From: Magicicada septendecula
Lineage: Eukaryota > Arthropoda > Insecta > Hemiptera > Cicadidae
Reading direction: 5' to 3'
DNA: 64,000 bases
NCBI GenBank assembly: GCA_034769895.1
Contig: CM068375.1
Coordinates: forward strand, 257,515,268 to 257,579,267
The notes beneath the pieces were generated by a model. The model did no database searches. It worked only from the letters and a program-made list of their open reading frames with translations, and was not told where the DNA came from. Of the stretch, positions 54,850 to 64,000 are shown one piece after another (position 1 is the stretch's first letter; each line of letters opens with the position of its first letter). Position numbers and translations under genes: made by a program.

Positions 54850-55133
54850 TCACCAGCTGCACTCATGTACGGAACGAAAGTGATCAGAAATCATCTTTCT
54901 GCAGTAGTAAAGGCTCCTACCTGCCGTTTGCCTCTTTGAACTACAGAAAGCCTCGTTTCATCCACATTAAACAGGCGATTAACCGAAAAATTAACTTTTT
55001 TATAAAGACATAGCAAATCGAAACATTTTAGTACTTTATCTTTACGATAACCTCTAACCCTTAAATACGATGTGCTAGTTGGTTTAAATACTGATACCAT
55101 ATGTTTGTGTCTGTTTAAAAATGCATTTACCAA
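54850..55133 (-). pseudogene. pogo/Tigger-like transposase remnant, DDE N-terminal part
   Basis: The frame reads HKHMVSVFKPTSTSYLRVRG, then FSVNRLFNVDETRLSVVQRG with the first catalytic Asp in NVDET, and KRQVGAFTTAERG. This is the start of the DDE_1 domain. Beyond 54890 a VPYMSAAGDSVPPM segment continues in another frame and then decays. It may be the missing half of the family seen at 48940-49910, but they are separate fragments about 5 kb apart. Confidence 0.82.
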
Positions 55134-55555
55134 TTCTTATCAGCTTGACCACTTCTTAAGGATGTATAATGTGGTTTCTCATGGACATTTCATAAGCCTG
55201 TTTTCCAATTATAATCCTTCCAAAATAGGAATTATAAGTCCTTTTGTCATCTGCTATTTAGACAGATACTGAAACAACTTGAGCCACTTATGCATTGATT
55301 GATAGAGCTCACTTGTTTCAGTTATTTTTTCATACAGGTTGAGATTGACATTTAATATATTATAGTAATTTCGGTGTTTGCTTTAGACGTTTTATGTGAT
55401 TTTGTATACCTGGCAAAACTATATAGTAGAATTAGATGAAAACCACAAATATCAATGAATAGGTTACTTGTTCCACTGCCTTGTAGAGTGATTAAAATTA
55501 TCGTTCCTTCGTAATACAATTTTGTGTTGTATTATTCTCAGTCTTCTCTAATCGT
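55134..55555. other. AT-rich spacer
   Basis: I see nothing recognisable in it. Confidence 0.5.
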
Positions 55556-55895
55556 TCAATTAATTTTCTTGTTTTGGCGTTTTGGCTGTGTACTCTGGAC
55601 AATATATCAGCTACTATGTTCCTTTATCCTGGCACGTATTCTAACCTAATATTATACTTTTTCCTAATATTATACTCTTATTAAGATTGCAACATCCATA
55701 GATTTAGTCTTCCATGAGTCTTTTTGGAATTTCTAAACAACGTAAACACCTCGTGACCTTTTGCCACAGCTTGACTATTCAGTAAATATGTTTTAAATTT
55801 ATTTAGTGCAAATACAACACTAAGTGTTTCTTTTTTTCTAATAGTATAATTCAATTCAGATTTAGTAAGCTTCCTACTAAACTGGTCCAGTTAAT
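55556..55895 (-). pseudogene. Ty3-like RNase H remnant
   Basis: The minus-strand frame reads LNYTIRKKETLSVVFALNKF then KTYLLNSQAVAKGHEVFTLF and GRLNLWMLQ, then, after stops and a short duplication, EYVPG and NIVADILSRVHSQN. This is the end of a Ty3/gypsy RNase H and the start of the connection domain. It is more diverged from element 1 (KELLSVVFACGKFRTYILGY) than element 2 is, so it comes from another lineage. Confidence 0.8.
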
Positions 55896-55899
55896 AGCG

Positions 55900-55910
55900 C
55901 CCCCCCCCCC
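55900..55910. repeat. Poly-C tract
   Basis: Eleven C residues exactly where the Ty3 remnant ends and the GC-rich block begins, so it may mark the end of the element inserted here. Confidence 0.85.
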
Positions 55911-56024
55911 AAAGCACTGTGTAGCAGCGACGAGCCCTCCGGTCGGCCACTAAGGCCAGCCGGGAACCCTCCGATTTGCACGGCCAGCCCTGCTCAACCC
56001 GCACAAGATCGTGATCGGTCCTTG

Positions 56025-56777
56025 TTAGGGCCGACGTCGGCCACAAGGTCCGGACTTTCCGCCTGTAAGGACAGTCACCCCGATTCCTCCACAGGAGCCA
56101 TACAGGGAGACCTCGGCCACCGCAGGATGGGTGAAAGTAGTGCCCAAATTAGTAAGGTTTGCTAATACGTTGCTCCAGTCGGTTGCCAAATTGTCGGAAC
56201 GGTATGTCTCCGCTGAAGTTACGCCTGACACACCTCCGCAGGTATGATTCCGCCGATTTTCGTAACGAATGTGGGCACGAATGTGTAATCGGCTTTTCAC
56301 GACGACTCTGAAAGGCCGTCTGTGCTGGCAGAGAACACCTCGGTCTAGCTCCAAACGAATGAGACTGTTCGCGCGACCTACCGCAGAGCGTCGGAGCACT
56401 TCAGGGTAATTCACTGTCTAGAACGCGAGCAGTTCCAGTTCCACACTTATCGCTGGAACGAGTCAAGCCAGTGGCCCTGGATTTACGGAGCCTCGACAAA
56501 AAAGTCTATCTTGCAGGCCGTCCTTGACGAACTGTGTGTCGAGGTGACAAGGTTGTAGAGGCCTTCCAGCTTTATACAACATTCGGCGCTCGGAAGCCAC
56601 TTCCATAATTCCGGTTCCTTGGGGAGAAGGGCGAGTACACCTAGCCCTGTTAGAGTTGAAATAGCTGTTAGGGCTTAGCTCTGCGTTACCGTTTTTCAAT
56701 TCCACCGGTGTTAGCGATTTTGGCACTGCACCTTCGCACGGCAGGCAGAACGAGTCGTGACCGTGTCTCGATACCAA
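56025..56777 (-). other. GC-rich block with a long, twice-interrupted open frame
   Basis: One minus-strand frame of about 250 codons is interrupted only by TGA (56461-56463) and TAG (about 56418). It reads RHGHDSFCLPCEGAVPKSLT, KDGLQDRLFCRGSVNPGP and later VEVSLYGSCGG-like segments. Neither part starts with ATG. Composition is far more GC-rich than the surroundings. I do not recognise a family. It could be a decayed gene, part of an unknown mobile element or non-coding GC-rich DNA. Confidence 0.35.
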
Positions 56778-56829
56778 AACGCAGCACAGCTGTTGAAATT
56801 GAGAGTCGCAAACGAAACCACGGTCTCCA

Positions 56830-57570
56830 CCATTTTATTTAATCGTATTAAAGTTAAAAATTTAATGAAATGTTCCCAATCTTAAGGTGTTAGTAAAACG
56901 CATAAAAGTGATGATTTTATTTATGAAACTAAAATTACAATCAATTTCCTAAAATAATTTTAAAAATTTAATAGTTATAAAACTTTGTTAAAAGCAATAC
57001 AATACAAGTTAATCGCTTCTAAACGTAAGTGTACAATCTTCTGTTATACATATGCATGTAGGCATACAAAAATGTTTTTATTTAATGTTCTCAGCCTTCA
57101 AAATGTAACATAAAATTGTCTAAGCAAAAGTACAGACTGCGGTAAATATATTTCTACCTGTTACAATTTTTTGCTGCAAGCGACACGACAAATACCATAA
57201 AAAATATAGGAAGATATCAAGGCGTCAGATATGTTTACAGTTTTTTTAGAATCAACTAATATTACCAAGGTATTGAGTTCATTATATATTAATTTGAAAA
57301 ACAATCATGCTCCATTCATTAATCCTTCCCTAGATTTTAGCCTTCTCATTATGATAATAACTGTATTTTAATTGAGAACGTGTGTGTTTAATGTTAAGGT
57401 ATTGGGATAAAAAGATTTTTCCTTATTTTAGTACATGTAATATTGGTATTGCACCACTTTGGATCTTCTTTGGATGTATCATTTTTAATGTAGCCTATTA
57501 ATATAAATAAATAATATAATTATCTTGTTGGTACATCCTCTTCATTCACTTTTTAAAATATTTATATAGG
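56830..57570. other. AT-rich spacer
   Basis: No coding signal or repeats recognised. Confidence 0.5.
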
Positions 57571-57572
57571 AA

Positions 57573-57648
57573 GGAATTGGCGCTGGGATCACACATACTT
57601 TTCGATACACTGATTCAAACACAAACTTTGAATCCCAGCGCCAATTCC
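57573..57648. repeat. 17-bp inverted repeat
   Basis: GGAATTGGCGCTGGGAT (57573-57589) and its exact reverse complement (57632-57648) flank a 42-bp spacer. The left arm is GC-rich against an AT-rich background. It lies 76 bp before the decayed hammerhead-like motif and may be part of a Penelope-like terminus. Confidence 0.9.
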
Positions 57649-57724
57649 CTCCCACCAGCAACCCCCACCACACACACCTACAACCCGTAACCGTTACTTT
57701 GTACTGACATTCAGTATTTTAAAT

Positions 57725-57763
57725 CCCACTTAGGAAGACGAACACCACGTCGAAACGTCTGGG
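57725..57763 (+). ncRNA. Decayed hammerhead-like motif
   Basis: CCCA (57725-57728) pairs with TGGG (57760-57763) as helix I. Helix II is GACG/CGTC (57737-57740 and 57748-57751), followed by GAAAC and GTC as a cleavage-site-like triplet. The invariant core CTGANGA reads CTTAGGA, so it should be inactive. Confidence 0.35.
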
Positions 57764-58473
57764 AAACAAAACCAAAAAGTAAGTGTTCACAGTGAAAGTT
57801 TAATATATATAAATAAATAATAATATACTAATATTAGTATATACATTAAGGAAAATAACAATATTTTCCTTAATGTGCCACCAAAATGATATAGAAAGGT
57901 GTTACCTGAAGCCGTACGGCATACAATAAAGACAATGTGTCTAATAATAAGCTTAAAACTCTTATTACTGCCAGTGACGAGATAATCGGACCTGTGAGTA
58001 ATGTACGAGCAGACTTGGGGCTTGAAAATTGAACCCTGGTTTTACTTTTCTGCCGCAAAAAGATCCAAACCTCTAAATTAGTTTTTTTATCCGTTGAATT
58101 ACTAAGCGTTATGTTGCTTTGATTTATTTCAGTAAAATATAAAGTATATTTTATAAAAAATTTAAAAGGGATATACATGGAAAGCGTAAAAACACGCCAA
58201 GAAAAATAGGTTCAAAGGTTTTATAGTGGTTGTATGTGAAGGCAATCGCATTGGTATTACCGGAATTTTAGAAATTTATGTGTGGAGTACGCGACTGTTG
58301 ATGGCTGATTTAAAGTAAGTCATACTCTAAGGACAATGGATTCTAAGCAAAGATTGACTATTATGTAAAAGATGTAGAAAATATAATCAGAACATACTAA
58401 TTTAATAGAGCTAGGTTATTTTAAATTCCAAACACCTTGCTGCTTCTACTGGTTGCTGACATGTATCACGGTT

Positions 58474-58921
58474 TCAGTGCTTCACACAGAATCCTGTATA
58501 TTTTGAACCGTCATTCCTGACTTCACACTGTTCTCGGTATCCACTACAATAACACTGACTTTCAGTGAAACAAACGCCTTCTTCCTTTACAATTATGGAA
58601 GAGGTAGTGTTTTTTAACAAGTTCGCCTTTAAGAAACACCTTTTACCGACCCCACAAGACTTACGATAGCAACGGCTTGTATTGAAATACGGTTTGCACA
58701 GTGCAGTACGCGGCTCATTTTCACGATAAAGAGCCACGCATTTCTGGCCTAGGCATCTGCCTTTGTGACACGGGTTTTTCTTGGCGCACTGCAGTTTTGA
58801 AACAATCCTTCCTACGTTTAAGTCGACTACTTGGTTCCCCAAGTAACAGCCTTCATCGTCGGCACAGTTCAAACTCCGACAGTTTTCCACGCTTCTCATG
58901 CATTTCCTTGGATAGGCTTTG
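58474..58921 (-). CDS. Cysteine-rich terminal exon of a probable host gene
   Basis: An open frame of about 148 codons starts after a plausible acceptor (CTATGATCAG, minus strand, ending at 58922) and ends at a stop at 58474. It has about 20 cysteines in small spaced groups (NCRSLNCADDEGC, NPCHKGRCLGQKC, SRCYRKSCGVGKRC, SQCYCSG) and two N-glycosylation sequons (NTS, NTT). It looks like an extracellular disulphide-rich domain. It is free of stops in a window full of decayed genes. An internal Met gives a 141-codon version, but the acceptor suggests a 3' exon of a larger gene. Its family is not recognised; secreted Cys-rich insect proteins are the closest general match. Confidence 0.55.
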
Positions 58922-58949
58922 CCTGATCATAGAAACATTGTATTACTGA

Positions 58950-59610
58950 ATTGTTACATGTGTACGTTAAGGTGTAAAAAGTTATACTACACCGTCTGTT
59001 GTTACTGACCCTCTGGCGATATTCTCACTTAGGTAACATGTTAAAACCGTCTGAGGACATGTTAATTGTATCGTGTAAATTGTTAATTGTTGGGATTGTG
59101 TACTGTTAATTTTTTGTACTGTACTAAGTTTGGAGTAGTACAATTTATTTGGTGCAGTGAGATCAGTAAGAAATATGTATATCGTAGTTTGATCCCGATA
59201 AGATATAAATGTAATCAGCTATAAATATAAAAGTAACTCTAGGTTACGGACTAAGCGTGATTAATTACATAAGACGGGAATTTAATTTTTCCAATTAAAA
59301 TGTGTCACACTCTGTTACATTTCACGTAATGACTAAACAACATTAAAGCAATAAGTAATGTGTTTCTAATTTTAACGGACACAATTTACCCAAACACATA
59401 AGTATTATTTTCAAACTTTTACATATCTGATATGTAGCAAAATTTAGCTTCCGCAAACAGATCATACGTCATTCTTTTCTTTCCTTTAACAGATTTTATA
59501 CGTCCTATTTTATAAATATCTGATGAGTATCTAGAATCTCTTCAGTACAATGTAGGTTAACAACCAAGTAAAGGAAAGTGGGGCTGTTTAAACACACACA
59601 TACTGTTAAA
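58950..59610. other. AT-rich region before Ty3 element 2, probable 5' LTR area
   Basis: No coding signal. The 5' LTR of element 2 should end at about 59612, just before the primer-site-like sequence, but no second copy is present to define its start. Confidence 0.4.
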
Positions 59611-59613
59611 AAT

Positions 59614-59632
59614 TGGCGACCAACTGAGGGGC
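59614..59632 (+). promoter_or_regulatory. Primer-binding site of Ty3-like element 2
   Basis: TGGCGACCAACTGAGGGGC resembles the complement of an insect tRNA-Lys 3' end and matches the equivalent position before gag in element 1. It lies ~87 bp before the gag ATG at 59719. Confidence 0.55.
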
Positions 59633-59718
59633 TTTAATTAGTGATTGATAGGCCACTATAATTTGCCCAATCCCTAATTGGAGCTTGGCAGCAGTTATAA
59701 AGTTAGAAGAAAGGGAAA

Positions 59719-60521
59719 ATGCAACGGCGAGCAACCTCGAAGAAACGGGCGGCGGAGGCCGAAAAGGAAATTGAAATCAATATGGAGGACAAAGAGGTGA
59801 GGCCAGTGGAAGATGTGGAAATGTTATTACCCCCAATGGAACCTAAACAACCCGCGCCACCAGAGGGACAGCTCGAGAACACTGCGCCAACCGGGGATGT
59901 TAAGTTCCAGGAAACCCTAATGAGAATGATAATGGAAATGAGAGAGGATAACAAACCACAAAAGAAGAATTATGTAAGAAAATGGATTCTACAAAAGAAG
60001 AAAATAGTAAAGAAAGGAAGGAAGATAACCAGTCCTTGAAGGAAGAATTGAGTGGAATAAATAAGAACATAGAATCCAAGATGGAGGAGAATAGTAAGAA
60101 GTTGGAAGATTTGAAGGAAGACAACCAGTTGTTAAAGGAAGAATTCAAATCAACTAAGGAAGAATTCAAATCAACCAAGGAAGAATTGATTAATAAAATT
60201 GAGAATACGAATAAGAGAATTGAAGAAAACAGTAAGAAGATGGAAAGCGACAACCAACAATTGAAGGAAGAGTTAAAAGAAAATAACAAGAAATTGGAAG
60301 AGAAGATGGAGGAGAAGATGGAAGAATTGAGAGAGGATAACCAACTATTAAGAGAAGAGTTAAGGGAGGTTAACCAAGAAAATCTGGACAAATTAGACGA
60401 GAGGATAGAGTTGTTGAGGGAAGAGTTGAGCAAGGAGATCAATGATAATAATGAATCCACAACTAAGAAATTAGAAGAAGAAACTATGGAAATCAAACAA
60501 CAGATTAAGGAAGTGGACTAA
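59719..60521 (+). pseudogene. Ty3-like element 2 Gag N-terminal region
   Basis: The ATG at 59719 starts a basic then acidic/Pro-rich region (EGQLENTAPTGDVKFQETLM). A frameshift at about 59985 leads to a long coiled coil (KEENSKERKEDNQSLKEELS ... KENNKKLEEKMEEKMEELRE) to 60521. The coiled coil contains short tandem repeats (LKEEFKSTKEEFKSTKEE). Its layout equals that of 17968-18474 and the start of 17178-17897 in element 1. Confidence 0.78.
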
Positions 60522-61089
60522 AGGTGTAGCCAGACGGAGAAGGAAGTACAGGGTTTCAAGGAGGAGGTAAACACCAAATTTACTAATATTGAAGAGTACA
60601 GTAGAAGGAAGATGGAAGAAAAAAGAAGAGAAACCCAAGAAGAATTCGGGAAGGTACGTAACCAAGTCGCGGAAAGTTGTGACGGAATGGAAGAGGCTAT
60701 GACAAATATAACGGATCAGGTACGGTAGAGCCAAGAAGAAATGGAAGTCATGAGAAATCGACCCACTAACTTTACCGGGACACCCATCAATGAAAATCGG
60801 GAATGGTTGAATTTCCGGCAGTACAAAAGAAAACCGATGGAGTTCCTGGCCCGAATTGAGGAATACTTCGCCAAACATAGAGGGAGCAGGTGGAATAACA
60901 ACCGGGAGATATTGGACTAGTCGTTCAGGGAAATGACCGACAACTGGTGGATGGCGAATCGAAGCGAGATTGCGGACTACCAACAGTTCAGGAACCTGTT
61001 CAAAGCTAAGTACTGGTCAGAAACCACTCAGAACCTGATACGAGACAATATCTGGTTATGGACGATATAGGGCCCAACTAGGAAACACC
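60522..61089 (+). pseudogene. Ty3-like element 2 Gag capsid remnant
   Basis: The coiled coil continues, then the capsid appears with stops: NFRQYKRKPMEFLARIEEYF (about 60815), DNWWMANRSEIADYQQFRN (about 60940) and FKAKYWSETTQN (about 61005). Each matches element 1. In-frame stops at about 60518-60520, 60726-60728 and 60918-60920, plus an indel near 61065, show it is not functional. Confidence 0.75.
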
Positions 61090-61758
61090 ATGACGGCCTA
61101 TTTCTTAGGGAAGTTGTGTCTGGCAAAACATTTAGAACCAGCGATACCCGAGGAATGCCTGGTGAACAAGTTGTCCTATCACTACGACGAAGATATAATC
61201 AGGGCACGAAGGGGTAGCCAGATTAAGACAGTGCAAGCCATGACCGAGTTACTGGAAAGTTATGAAAATGAGGAATACTACCGTCAGAGCAGAAGGAGGA
61301 ACGATAGACCAGAAATAAGAAATAACCAGTACCCCAGTAACGGTAACAACCAGAACGGGAACAACTACCATGGGAACCGTAACCATCAGAATAATTACAA
61401 CGGCAATAATAACCCGCCGAACAATAATAGGAATAACTTTAACAATAATACAAATAATAATAGGAACAACAACCACTACCCAAATAACCAAAATAATTAT
61501 TATCAACCCCCTCATAATTCCTATAGTCAGAGAAACCCCCACCCCGGTAATACTGAACGGTATTACCAGAATAATAGAAATTACAATGCCAACAACTATA
61601 ACAATAACAACAGAGTTTCCCGACCACGAGTAAATTTTATAAGAGCTGAAGATCGGGGGCCAAGAAGGTACAACCGTCAGCGAAGGAACAGTTTCCACGA
61701 TGGAGATCGTCGGCGAAGAAGCGAAGAACGTGATGGTCCGAGATACGAACAGCATTAG
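61090..61758 (+). pseudogene. Ty3-like element 2 Gag C-terminus, Asn-rich
   Basis: 222 codons. MTAYFLGKLCLAKHLEPAIP, then EECLVNKLSYHY, retain the piece deleted in element 1. The tail is dominated by Asn with Arg/Tyr/Gln (NNFNNNTNNNRNNNHYPNNQ) and has no CCHC knuckle. The shared loss in both elements points to a lineage character. Confidence 0.8.
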
Positions 61759-61917
61759 AAGGAGTACCAGTCTAGATGATCCTGGCCGACAGCAAAACCG
61801 TGAACAAACGTTTGAACAGAGTACAGAGCGGCAGGAACCGACGCAAGGTTTCCAGAACGACACCTCGGTCGGTCCGGATAACAACGACGAACATAATAAT
61901 TTAAACGGGAGGAGGCA

Positions 61918-62673
61918 GTGATGAACTATCACGACCCTTCACTGCTCCTATCTCCTGGGTATAAACAAGAGTTGCAAGAGGCAACCGAATCGAAAAACAT
62001 TACCATCATTAGCAACAACTATTTGAAGAACATAAGAACTGAACTATTGGAGGAGAACGAAACTAGCCTCGATAGTCAGAATAATGAAATATTATATATA
62101 AAAGCGGAAGTAGAAGGAATCCCCGCAAAAATCATGATTGATACCGGTGCTAATATATCAATAATAAATGTAATTGAACTGGAAAGAATCCAGAAAGAAT
62201 GTGGTAAAACTTTGCCAATGTTGCCAGTAAATAATATTATCTTAGTAGGTGCAACTGGCCGCCAGAACAAAACTATTAGAAATCAAGTTTCTGTAAATGT
62301 CATTAGCCGTGGTATAGCTTTGAATATGGTATTTTTAATCGCCACCGGACTGCCATTTAATATATTGGTAGGTTGCGATATATTAAGGAGAAACTCCGCT
62401 ATTATAGATCTGAACCAGGAAAAGGTATCACTGTTTTCAGACGGAATAATATGGACAGCAGATTTAGTAGGAGGCGAGAATATACTTCCCAGCAGTATAC
62501 ACCAACAACTTCGGAAAATAAACTTTGTCGAGAACAGCTCCCTAAATAAACAGATAATATATAATAACGTGGAAGAGGTCAGTGAAGATACAGGAAATAC
62601 GGGACTTCCAGTGCGGAACCACCAACAAGAAAATACCCATACACCAAGCAAATCGGTTGATAAGTGTATATGA
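61918..62673 (+). pseudogene. Ty3-like element 2 protease
   Basis: The ATG at 61921 follows the nucleocapsid frame. The active site is KIMIDTGANISI (about residue 80), followed by LPVNNIILVGATGRQNKTIR and the conserved NILVGCDILRRNSAIIDL. The frame stays open to 62673 and overlaps the RT frame (62582), as expected of Ty3-like elements that shift frame between domains, although here it may be decay. Confidence 0.82.
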
Positions 62674-63298
62674 AAAATATAGATCAGTATTCTCCGATGA
62701 ACCCGGTAAGGTAAAGAATTATCAGTGTAAACTTGAATTTAAGGAAAACGTGGAATTTAACCGGAGGTCGCGATATTCCATCGCGCAATCACTGAAAGAG
62801 GCCGTGACAGCGGAAATTAATAAGATGATCAGCAGTGACATAATTGAGATTAGTCAATCTCCATACACTAGTCCAATCATTGCTGTTCCTAAAAAAAAAC
62901 CGCAAGTCCGGCTTTGTTTGGATGCGCGCGAATTAAATAAAACAATCGTTAATGACAGAACATCACCCGGTGAGATAGAGGAGATCTTGAAACGATTTCA
63001 CGGTACCAAGTTTATTAGTACATGGGAAACTGTGTGGTTACTGGCAAGTGGAGTTGCACCCACAGAGTCGTCAGTATGTGGCGTTCATATTCGAAGGGCG
63101 CAATTACCAGTTCAAGAGATTGCCCTTCAGACTTGTGAATTCAGTAGTCATCTTTGTGGCCTGTATGGGCCAAATACTTGGACAGGAAGCACTCCAATTT
63201 ACCACAGTATATGTAGACGATCTGCTGATTACCTCAGAAACCTGGGAGGAACACTGTTACAGAGTATAACATGTACTCGAGAAGTTACCAAAGAATAA
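62582..63298 (+). pseudogene. Ty3-like element 2 reverse transcriptase
   Basis: RT segments FSDEPGKVKNYQCKLEFKEN, YTSPIIAVPKKKPQVRLCLD and NDRTSPGEIEEILKRFHGTK are in this frame to about 63040. After an indel the continuation lies in the 63048-63269 frame (VAFIFEGRNYQFKRLPFRLV, TTVYVDDLLITSETW), so the YVDD active site is in a different frame from the rest. WETV replaces the WDTV of element 1 near the first catalytic Asp. Confidence 0.85.
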
Positions 63299-63299
63299 T

Positions 63300-64000
63300 A
63301 TAACTCTTAAACTGGAGAAATCCAATCATTGCTCGAGAAGTACAGTTCTTAGGTTTTAACCTAGATGATCAAGGTATAACCCCATCATCAGAAAAAGTGG
63401 AGGCGATTCAGATCCTAAACCGAAGAACAGGAAACAGTTACAGTCTTTTCTCGGACTCTGTAACTATTACAGAACGTTTCAGCATCAATATTCCGAAATG
63501 ACAGCCAAGTTTCAACCGCAATTATCTGCGAAGAACAAATGGACCTGGGGTCAAGAACAGGATGTTACTTTCCAACTCATCAAAGGCAAGTTCTTATAGA
63601 TTGTTATACTTCGTCACCCGAATTTTAAGAAACCTTTCTTCGTGAATTGTGATGCTAGCAACATCAGTTTAGGAACAACTTTATATCAGGAAGATGAGGA
63701 GGGTCACCACCTGGTGATTAGCTTCGCTAGTCGTACCCTGAATCAATGCGAGAAGAACTACAATGTGACCGAGAAAGAATTGCTTAGTGTAGTATTCGCA
63801 TGTAGCAAATTCCGGACATATATTTTAGGGTATCCAGTTACCATCCGCACTGATCATAAATCCATCTCATTTCTACGTAGGTGCAAATTGAGTCACGGCC
63901 GACTGGCTAGATGGGTACTTGCCCTGCAAGAGTACAACCTACAATGGGAGTACATCCCGGGGAAAAAGAATGTTGTAGCCGATGTGTTATCACGCATTAA
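63300..64000 (+). pseudogene. Ty3-like element 2 RT thumb and RNase H, open at the window edge
   Basis: After several indels (63300-63600) the frame is clean from about 63625: FVNCDASNISLGTTLYQED, VTEKELLSVVFACSKFRTYI and YNLQWEYIPGKKNVVADVLS reach the window end. It matches element 1 residues ~440-555 closely. Confidence 0.85.

Larger units (their letters stand above)
59614..64000 (+). mobile_element. Ty3/gypsy-class LTR retrotransposon 2 (decayed, open at right)
   Basis: Same gene order and clear homology to element 1 in every domain, but with many stops and frameshifts. It runs through primer site, coiled-coil Gag, capsid, Asn-rich nucleocapsid, protease, RT and RNase H, and leaves the window before the integrase. 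The opposite orientation and different degree of decay from element 1 indicate separate insertions of one family or of sister families. Confidence 0.88.

Noticed and set aside
57870-58178. 102-codon minus-strand frame
   Set aside because: No recognisable motif, AT-rich codon composition like the surrounding intergenic DNA.
61249-61932. 227-codon minus-strand frame rich in Ile/Val
   Set aside because: Antisense of the Asn-rich Gag tail of element 2.

Overview
This is eukaryotic nuclear DNA, most likely from an insect or other arthropod with a large, repeat-rich genome. The grounds are AT-rich intergenic sequence, abundant simple repeats, a short (CCTAA)n tract (the arthropod TTAGG motif on the other strand) and a mix of arthropod-type transposons (piggyBac, mariner, BEL/Pao, Ty3-like, Penelope-like, Helitron, pogo). 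Species is inferred only loosely. I see no bacterial operons and no convincing tRNA or rRNA genes. The only good host-gene candidate is a cysteine-rich terminal exon at 58474-58921 (minus).

Layout. 1-5.8 kb: remnant of a virus-like, Polinton/adintovirus-style element on the minus strand. It holds a protein-primed family B DNA polymerase broken by several frameshifts, two small downstream ORFs, and on the opposite strand a BIR (IAP-like) ORF that lies inside a predicted intron of the polymerase. 5.8-10.56 kb: microsatellites, a higher-order minisatellite array and a 186-bp palindrome carrying a hammerhead-like ribozyme. 10.58-11.83 kb: a second, inverted copy of the 3' part of the polymerase. 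11.83-13.33 kb: collapsed BEL/Pao integrase plus LTR. 13.3-18.6 kb: the best-preserved element, a Ty3/gypsy-class retrotransposon on the minus strand (gag, Asn-rich nucleocapsid, protease, RT-RNase H-integrase) with a few lesions. 18.7-21.5 kb: a non-coding block bounded by TGTAAC...GTTACA.

21.5-38.2 kb: mostly non-coding. It holds GA microsatellites, a cluster of GCGGATGCTGTGG boxes, a composite dispersed repeat (called repeat R here) carrying a dead mariner copy (25612-29432) and a TGTAA...TTACA solo-LTR-like insertion (30576-33049, 4-bp TSD), and host-like AT-rich DNA. 38.2-39.23 kb: a Penelope-like element with a GIY-YIG domain, inverted terminal segments, a 12-bp TSD and a well-formed hammerhead candidate. 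39.7-45.83 kb: a three-level nest in which a Helitron contains a piggyBac (TTAA TSD), whose transposase gene is split by a copy of repeat R. 47.1-48.66 kb: LINE remnant ending in (GAA)n. 48.9-49.9 kb and 54.9-55.1 kb: pogo/Tigger-like transposase remnants. 50.3-53.7 kb: another repeat R copy with its own TGTAAC...GTTACA insertion (50452-52297, TSD ACCT). 55.6-56.8 kb: Ty3-like RNase H remnant, then an unexplained GC-rich block. 59.6-64 kb: a second, more decayed Ty3-like element related to the first, plus strand, running off the window.

Most genes here are selfish-element genes. They relate to each other by nesting and recombination, not by a shared host pathway. The most unusual points are the BIR ORF antisense within the polymerase intron, the recurring Penelope-type hammerhead motifs, and the Ty3-like lineage whose Gag has a coiled coil and an Asn/Arg/Gly-rich tail instead of a CCHC zinc knuckle.
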